A stretch of 14,329 nucleotides of DNA, taken from the NCBI RefSeq assembly GCF_000417875.1, contig NW_006920883.1, positions 12,346 to 26,674 of the forward strand. The letters run 5' to 3'. The notes beneath the pieces are model-generated. The model was not told where the DNA came from. It searched no databases and saw only the letters and a list, made by a program, of their open reading frames with translations. Both the position numbers and the translations under genes were made by a program. Positions 9,849-14,329 of the stretch are shown here, in pieces. Position 1 is the first letter of the stretch. Every line of letters begins with the position of its first letter. This stretch comes from Pseudozyma flocculosa PF-1 (lineage: Eukaryota > Basidiomycota > Ustilaginomycetes > Ustilaginales > Ustilaginaceae).

Positions 9849-9866
9849 CGGTACAGTACGGGTACG
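9849..9866 (+). repeat. Degenerate GGTAC cluster
   Basis: Three GTAC-containing units occur within 18 nt. They resemble the pentamers at 9291-9310 and 9511-9535 but are diverged. Confidence 0.55.
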
Positions 9867-9911
9867 CGCCAACGACGCACATACGGAAGCAAGCGGGCCT
9901 AGACGCGGCGT

Positions 9912-9940
9912 CGAGACGAGACGAGACGAGACGAGACGAG
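9912..9940 (+). repeat. CGAGA pentamer, five copies plus CGAG
   Basis: Five exact tandem copies and a partial sixth. Confidence 0.9.
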
Positions 9941-10074
9941 GCAGCTAGGGCCCTGTGGCAGGCCAGGCAGAGGCAGGGTCGCGCGCACGTACGTCCAGAT
10001 CGGCAAGTGCATCTTCTACCTGAGCCCTGCCTGCATCTCTTTGGCGGCCAACCTGGGTACCTAACCCGATGATG

Positions 10075-10090
10075 GGCAGGCAGGCAGGCA
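10075..10090 (+). repeat. GGCA tetramer, four copies
   Basis: Four exact tandem copies. The same word is scattered widely over 6.7-10.1 kb. Confidence 0.85.
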
Positions 10091-10258
10091 AGGCTGGATC
10101 GGCATCGCGATCCGCCCGCCGTGACCGAGACCGGGACCGATGGACTGGACGCCGGCGTCGTTTTCCTTCCGAGCATCGGGATCTGCTCGGATGCCGGATC
10201 TCGGTTGGTCCCACCCTGCCTGTCGGCCTGCCGGCCTGCTTGGCTTGCCTCCGTCTAG

Positions 10259-10270
10259 TTCCACGTGGAA
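10259..10270. promoter_or_regulatory. Palindromic E-box TTCCACGTGGAA
   Basis: A perfect 12-bp palindrome centred on CACGTG, the core bound by bHLH factors. It lies about 1.8 kb upstream of the secreted-protein ATG and 4.6 kb from the phytochrome ATG, so no target gene can be named. A chance match is possible. Confidence 0.25.
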
Positions 10271-10860
10271 GCCAAGCCGATGCCGAGCGAGCGAGCGAGC
10301 GGGTCGATCTCGATCTGCTACCGATAGCCTCGCCTCGCTCCACGACCTAGCCTCGTTCCTTTGGCCAGAGACACGCACGTCGGCCGGGCATGCAGCCGCG
10401 TGTTGTACGTACAACGGCGGGCACGCGGGGCACAGTAGGTCGACGTCGTGTTTTCCCCGAATGACACCCGCTGGCCGTGTGTGGGTCGAATCGGAAACAA
10501 GCAGGCTAAGGGGGCGGGTGGGGCCCGGAAGAAGGGGCAGGGCGGAAGGATGGTTTTGCCGTGGCATTGTTGCAGCGGCTTCGGATTGGCTCGTCGGTGC
10601 TTCAACACCTGTCCTTCTTTCCCTTGCCTAAGAGGATGAATCTGTACCGCGAAGGAGGCTCAGGTGCCGGTCTTGGTATTCTGACCAGCGTGGCGGCGTG
10701 GGCTGTGCCGCGGGGAGCGGTGGCGTGCCACGAGGTCGACGCTCGCGGCAAGGGCATGCATGCTCGAGCCTCAGCGCGCTGCGACGTCGGATGAGGGTGC
10801 CCATCTGACTAGACCAGCAGTACGTCAATCGACGACCGAGAAAAAGGAAGGAAGCAGCAC

Positions 10861-11040
10861 GCTGAGCGGCGAGACGAGCACACAAGCAAGGCGCGCGGGC
10901 TGGTCCGACCCACGAAGAAGCCACATCGAGCCAAGCACAAGCACAGGCCGGCCGGGGCCAAAGACAGAGCCCGGCGGGGCGGAGTCGCAAACACAAACCG
11001 AGGCCAAGGCCAAGGCCAAGGCCAAGCACAGGCCGGTCGC
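10861..11040 (+). other. Second T-depleted tract (6 T in 180 nt)
   Basis: About 3% T on the plus strand, with the same vocabulary as 6721-7320 (AAGCACAGGCC, CAAGCAAGG, GGCCAA). It contains the GGCCAA array. Confidence 0.75.
11002..11025 (+). repeat. GGCCAA hexamer, four copies
   Basis: Four exact tandem copies inside the second T-depleted tract. Confidence 0.9.
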
Positions 11041-11699
11041 AAAGGCCCGGTCCGCGGCCCTCGTTGGGTAATTTCGGGCGCGCCCCTGCCTGGCCTGTTG
11101 GGCGCGCTCGGAGTCGAATCGATGACGCCAGCCGAGCGGCACCGATGCAGCCAGCAGCCAGCTTCTTTCGTCGCCAGGTCGGGCCAGGCCGCTTGTCGCG
11201 ACGCTCAGTAGTATGGCTTGCCATGCTTGAAGGAAGGGCGGGTTGGTGATGGGCCAGCGCAGCGTCCATGGGCATGGCATGGCATGGTGTGGCCTGAGCT
11301 CAGCCAAGCTTGAGGGCGAAAAGCGGCGACGACGGGGCGGGCGGCGCGCCGGCTGCGTGCCGAACGGAAGCCCAAACGTCGGCCGGCGTTTTCTTTGGCT
11401 TGGCTGCGAGGTAACGCAACGCAGGCAGCGCAGCGCATGGCTTCGGCGTCTGCCCCCCTGCTGGCTCGCAGCCAAGCCTCTAGTTACCTGCTGCTGGGCC
11501 GTAGCCGCCTGCTGCAGGTCAAGCATCATCGACCTGCCCTGCGAGCCCTGCCCTGCCCCCCTGCCTGGCCGGGCCCCGCTCTCTGGCACCCCCAACCCTT
11601 CTGGCTCGAGTGCCCAGCGTTCTCTGGCTTCCATGGCTGTGTGCCCGCTTTGTGCCGGCTGGATCTTGGTCTTCCGTACCTTCTTGCCCCTGGTTGCCC

Positions 11700-12099
11700 T
11701 CCATCACAGCATCACAGCAACCCAGCATCCTAGCCTCCTCTCTACTCGAATCAGGCTTCTGCCCGCCTCTGCGTCCTTCGTGACTCTTCCTCTAGAACGA
11801 CGCAACCCGCTCGACACCATCTCCATCGTCAACTGTCCCAAGCGCCCTGCCTCGCCTCGCCCCGCCTCGACCATCGCTCCGTCTTGCATCCCATCTCTCA
11901 CGTCTCTCGACCTCCGCCCGCCACTCGATCTTCTGTACAGCAGCGACCACACACCCCGGCCGACGGGACAAACCATACAGGACAAGGGTCGCTGCTGCGC
12001 TCCGACATCGTCGTACCACGCGTCCCAGCAGCTCCTTGGTCCAGCCCCAGCTTCCCCTTGACCGCCTCGACGACGACGACGACGACGACGAGCGGCACC
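11700..12099 (+). promoter_or_regulatory. Pyrimidine-rich promoter/leader of the secreted-protein gene
   Basis: The plus strand is C- and T-rich and purine-poor up to the ATG at 12100, as is common in fungal leaders. No in-frame ATG precedes 12100, although the frame stays open upstream to at least 11884. No clear TATA box was seen. The last part is a CGA triplet array. Confidence 0.4.
12068..12091 (+). repeat. (CGA)8 triplet array next to the start codon
   Basis: Eight exact CGA units end eight bases before the ATG at 12100, so they should lie in the 5' UTR of the secreted-protein gene. Confidence 0.9.
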
Positions 12100-13580
12100 A
12101 TGTCCAACTCGGACGCCAACACCAGCATCCGCCTCGCCACGGCCATCCTCGGCGGCATCACCCTCCTCGCCGCCCTTGCATCGGCCACCCCATCCCCCAT
12201 CGCCGCCGGCAGCAGCAGCGGCGATGCCTCGTACCCCTTGCACCACCTCGCCAAGCGCGCATCGCCCATCAACCAGCGCTGCGTACAGAGGTACAACACC
12301 TCCAGGGCCGAACCCTTCCCGCAGCAGGGCTACTTCAACCCCAACAACGGCTCCGGCTCCATGCTCACCGTGAGTCGTCCCGCGTCGATGGCGTACCCTG
12401 GCTTTGGTCGCGATGATGATCCCCGCGAGGCCGTGCGAGCGCCCGCCCACGTGCGGCCATCCTGGACGTCTGGCTTGGCTTTCTTCTGACCCCTCGTCCT
12501 CCGCCCCACTTGGCCCGACGCCGCTCTCCCGCATGCCAACCCACTTCCTACTACTCTAGATCTGGAAGGACGGCAGCGGCACGCCCGGCGAGCCCATCAA
12601 CGGCATCATCTCGGGCAACTCGGACCCCGAGGTCCTCTGCCCAGAGGGCTTCCTTCGCTACGCCACGTGCGTACATCGGCGCGGCAGCACCAGCTCCTCT
12701 ACAAGTGCCGTCTCGCCGTCCGACGACCAGGCCAGACCCGAGCTCCCTGCTGACCGACCTCTTAATTGCCCTCCCCGCATCCGCTGGCCTCTTCTCACCG
12801 CCCAGCTCGATCAACTTTGGCGTGTCGTGCCTGGGCAACGCCAACGGCACGGCGCAGTGGGCCAACCTGGGCGACGGCTTCGGCGACCGGATCCAGGGCA
12901 ACGGCAACGGCGACAACGGCGTGCTGCGCTGGAACTACGGCGACACGTCGATCGGTACGTGCCGCGAGTCGGTCGAGGGCGACAACCACTTCCGGTGGTA
13001 CCTGCAGAACGGCACCGACGGCTTCAGCGGGGCCATTTTTCTGGCCATCTCGATGGAGGAGTCGGCGGCGCTGGGCCACAAGGTGCAGCTCGACGGCTAC
13101 AACCGCGGGCGCGACTACCTTGCGCGCAACGCGACGAGCAACGAGACGACGAGCTACGGGGGCTACGTGTTCCGGACGACGGTCGAGTACGTCGATGCCG
13201 GTGTGCTGCTCAACGCCACCAGCGACAAGATCAACCATCCGGATGTGGCGCTGCCGGGCCAGCCGGTGCAGGATGGCCGGGTGGCGGTGCTGACGGTGCG
13301 GCAGCTGTCCAACGGCGGCGATGCGTGAGTTGCGGTGCCAACCCCCCCGACTGAGGGGGTCGTGGTGCGAGCCGAGTAGAGGACGGTTTGAAGCTGATTG
13401 TTTGGTTGGTCGTTGGCGGTCTCACCCTTGTCTTTTCTATGCCTGCTCCTCGATGGCATCAGCAGCAGCTCCAACGACGCCTTGGGCTCGAGGCTGGCGC
13501 CGTCTTGGGCGCATACGATGCTGCTGGCGATGGGCTTGACGGCGGTGCTGGCCGTGTCGGCGGTGATGACGGTGGCATGA
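12100..13580 (+). CDS. Predicted GPI-anchored secreted glycoprotein (four exons, 337 aa)
   Basis: I do not recognise a named family. Exons 12100-12369, 12560-12666, 12806-13324 and 13463-13580 join in frame to 337 aa. The ATG has an ideal context (CACCATG) and is the first in frame. Residues 1-29 form a signal peptide (hydrophobic LATAILGGITLLAALASA, likely cleavage ASA|TP). A Kex2-type AKR lies at 51-53, suggesting a short pro-segment. The mature part has four cysteines (61, 117, 134, 178), enough for two disulfides, and seven N-glycosylation sequons at Asn 66, 83, 139, 194, 234, 238 and 262. Notable blocks are SINFGVSCLGN (127-137), HFRWYLQNG (187-195), AIFLAISMEE (202-211) and DGYNRGRDYLA (222-232). 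The C-terminus is a typical GPI signal: small polar SSSND near 300-304, a spacer, then hydrophobic 318-337. It probably acts at the cell surface or wall. Retaining intron 3 would end the protein at Ala299 without the GPI signal. Confidence 0.85.
12370..12559 (+). other. Secreted-protein gene intron 1 (190 nt)
   Basis: Donor ACC|GTGAGT, acceptor CTCTAG|ATC, phase 0. A CTGAC branch-point match lies near 12486-12490, and a pyrimidine-rich stretch precedes the acceptor. Unspliced, the frame ends at a stop at about 12487-12489. Confidence 0.88.
12667..12805 (+). other. Secreted-protein gene intron 2 (139 nt)
   Basis: Donor AC|GTGCGT, acceptor GCCCAG|C, splitting a Thr codon (phase 2). The branch-point match CTGAC at 12750-12754 is about 50 nt before the acceptor. 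The donor is weaker than those of the other introns, and GTACAT at 12671 is a nearby alternative that would break the frame. Confidence 0.82.
13325..13462 (+). other. Secreted-protein gene intron 3 (138 nt), needed for the GPI signal
   Basis: Donor GC|GTGAGT at 13325, a CTGAT branch-point match near 13394-13398, a pyrimidine-rich stretch from about 13421, and acceptor CATCAG at 13462. The exon phase (2 nt left over) matches the frame of the downstream GPI-type tail exactly. Two further in-frame acceptors lie at 13465 and 13468. If the intron is not removed, the codon after GCG is TGA, formed by the donor itself. Confidence 0.78.
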
Positions 13581-14263
13581 CGGCGAGGATGACGACGACG
13601 GCGACGACGGCGGGCGAGCGCTGGGCGTATCGAGCTTGTGGCGCGCACGCTGCTCTGGCTCAGTGCGAGCTGCTGTCTCTAGGTTGGCCTTGGGCGTCTT
13701 ATCCGATGCCTTGACCCCCCTCTACTCTTTTTCTCTGGGATCTGCACTTTGCCCTGATGGCACACGCTTGTAGCATAGACTGTTTCCTTGTTTTCTCTGG
13801 CCGCGCCATATAAGATGGTGCAGCAGCTCGACGGCGTGGCATTCGAGTGGCCGGTGTGTGGCTTTGCGGTGGGGGAGAGGCAGGTGCCAGGCGGTGCAGT
13901 TCGAGGTTGCGTGGCGCGGCGGTCAAGGCAGGCCGGCGCGGGAGGGGGCCCGATCCGACATCCGTACGCTCGGCCGGGGGGCCGGCGGTGACTCGATGAG
14001 GCGGGGCGGGCGCGGGTCGTCGAATGAGGTGGGTGCGATTTTGACGTTGGCGTCTGCCAGGCCGGTCCAGGGCTGCCTGCATGAAACAAAAGGCGAGCGC
14101 GGGGCCGGTTCTTCTCGTTGGCTGGCCGCTGGGCTGACCGCTGGGCTGACCGCTGGGCTGACCCCCTCTGGCAGCTTGTGGAGTGTGCCAGTCGAGCAAG
14201 CCAGCTCCTTCTCACCACCATCCTACCTCGTAGCCCCCGTCGCCGCCGCAGCCGCTAGACGAC
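13581..14263. other. Intergenic stretch after the secreted-protein gene
   Basis: I see no supported gene. It should begin with the 3' UTR of the secreted-protein gene, where GACGAC-type triplets continue to about 13610. A CCATATAAG sequence at 13806-13814 is TATA-like on the plus strand, about 450 nt before the next possible ATG. A 12-mer triplication lies at 14126-14161. Minus-strand open frames here are Arg/Pro/Ser-rich and look random. Confidence 0.5.
14126..14161 (+). repeat. 12-mer CCGCTGGGCTGA, three exact copies
   Basis: Three perfect tandem copies with no divergence between them, followed by CCCC. Confidence 0.95.
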
Positions 14264-14329
14264 ATGCTCTCACTCGCAGCAGCAACCACCTCGGCATCGG
14301 CCGCCGCCGCCGCAGCAGCAGCACTGCCC
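14264..14329 (+). CDS. Possible 5' end of a further gene (partial, cut by window edge)
   Basis: An ATG at 14264 opens a frame of 22 codons that runs to the window end without a stop: MLSLAAATTSA, then an Ala run. A pyrimidine-rich CTCCTTCTCACC stretch at about 14205-14230 precedes it, as leaders of nearby genes do. The Ala-rich start could be the hydrophobic part of a signal peptide, or only a (GCN)n low-complexity tract. No family can be named from so little sequence. Confidence 0.3.
   Translation, partial: MLSLAAATTSASAAAAAAAALP

Larger units (their letters stand above)
6141..11699. other. Long gene-free interval (about 5.6 kb) rich in short repeats
   Basis: No open frame here resembles a protein family, and none has the sober amino-acid make-up of the two real genes in this window. 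Translations are dominated by Arg, Ala, Pro, Gly, Ser and Gln runs that follow from GC-rich tandem repeats and, on the plus strand, from T depletion that removes stop codons. I saw no transposase, reverse transcriptase, tRNA or rRNA signature. The interval does contain T-poor tracts, a G-quadruplex-type motif, CAAG/CTTG and GGTA/TACC inverted arrays and several penta- and hexamer repeats, listed separately. A non-coding RNA or a poorly conserved spliced gene cannot be excluded. Confidence 0.55.

Noticed and set aside
9197..10090. Clustered direct repeats as a CRISPR array
   Set aside because: The units are 4-6 nt microsatellites without regular spacers, in a eukaryotic genome.
10628..11275. 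215-codon minus-strand open frame with a Gly-Leu repeat
   Set aside because: The Gly-Leu run is the translated GGCCAA hexamer array, and nothing else in it looks like protein.
11243..12061. 272-codon plus-strand open frame just before the secreted-protein gene
   Set aside because: It covers the CT-rich leader in a frame that does not join the downstream gene, and its Ser/Pro/Leu-rich translation fits random reading of pyrimidine-rich DNA.
11704..12534. 276-codon minus-strand open frame
   Set aside because: It is antisense to the leader, exon 1 and intron 1 of the secreted-protein gene, with Gly/Arg/Ala-rich low-complexity content.
13326..13328. TGA as the normal end of the secreted protein
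   Set aside because: The TGA is part of a GTGAGT donor, and a phase-matched exon with a textbook GPI signal follows. I kept it only as the intron-retained form.

Overview
The window looks like nuclear DNA of a basidiomycete fungus, most likely a smut-type (Ustilaginomycotina) yeast or fungus. Reasons: high GC throughout (by eye clearly above 60%), short GT-AG introns of 109-190 nt with GTGAGT-like donors and CTGAC/CTGAT branch points, CT-rich gene leaders, and a full-length fungal phytochrome. The lineage is an inference from style, not from a marker gene.

Layout. 1-895: non-coding flank 3' of the phytochrome gene, with AG microsatellites. 896-5641 (minus strand): a three-exon gene for a 1496-residue phytochrome hybrid histidine kinase (PAS-GAF-PHY, HisKA, HATPase_c, receiver), reconstructed from the splice sites. 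5642 to about 6140: its promoter and leader side. About 6141-11700: about 5.6 kb in which I can support no gene. This stretch holds short tandem repeats, two strongly T-depleted tracts, a G-quadruplex-type motif and two inverted arrays of a GGTA pentamer. 11700-12099: pyrimidine-rich leader of the next gene. 12100-13580 (plus strand): a four-exon gene for a 337-residue secreted protein with signal peptide, Kex2-type site, seven N-glycosylation sequons and a GPI-anchor signal that lies entirely on the last exon. 13581-14263: intergenic, with a triplicated 12-mer. 14264-14329: possible start of another plus-strand gene cut by the window edge.

How the parts relate. The phytochrome is a cytoplasmic/nuclear red-light sensor that should bind biliverdin at Cys140 and signal by His-to-Asp phosphotransfer. 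The secreted protein is a cell-surface candidate of unknown function. They are separated by more than 6 kb and nothing in the sequence shows that they work together. The most interesting points are the built-in choice of the second gene between a GPI-anchored and a soluble form, and the unexplained structure of the long gene-free interval.
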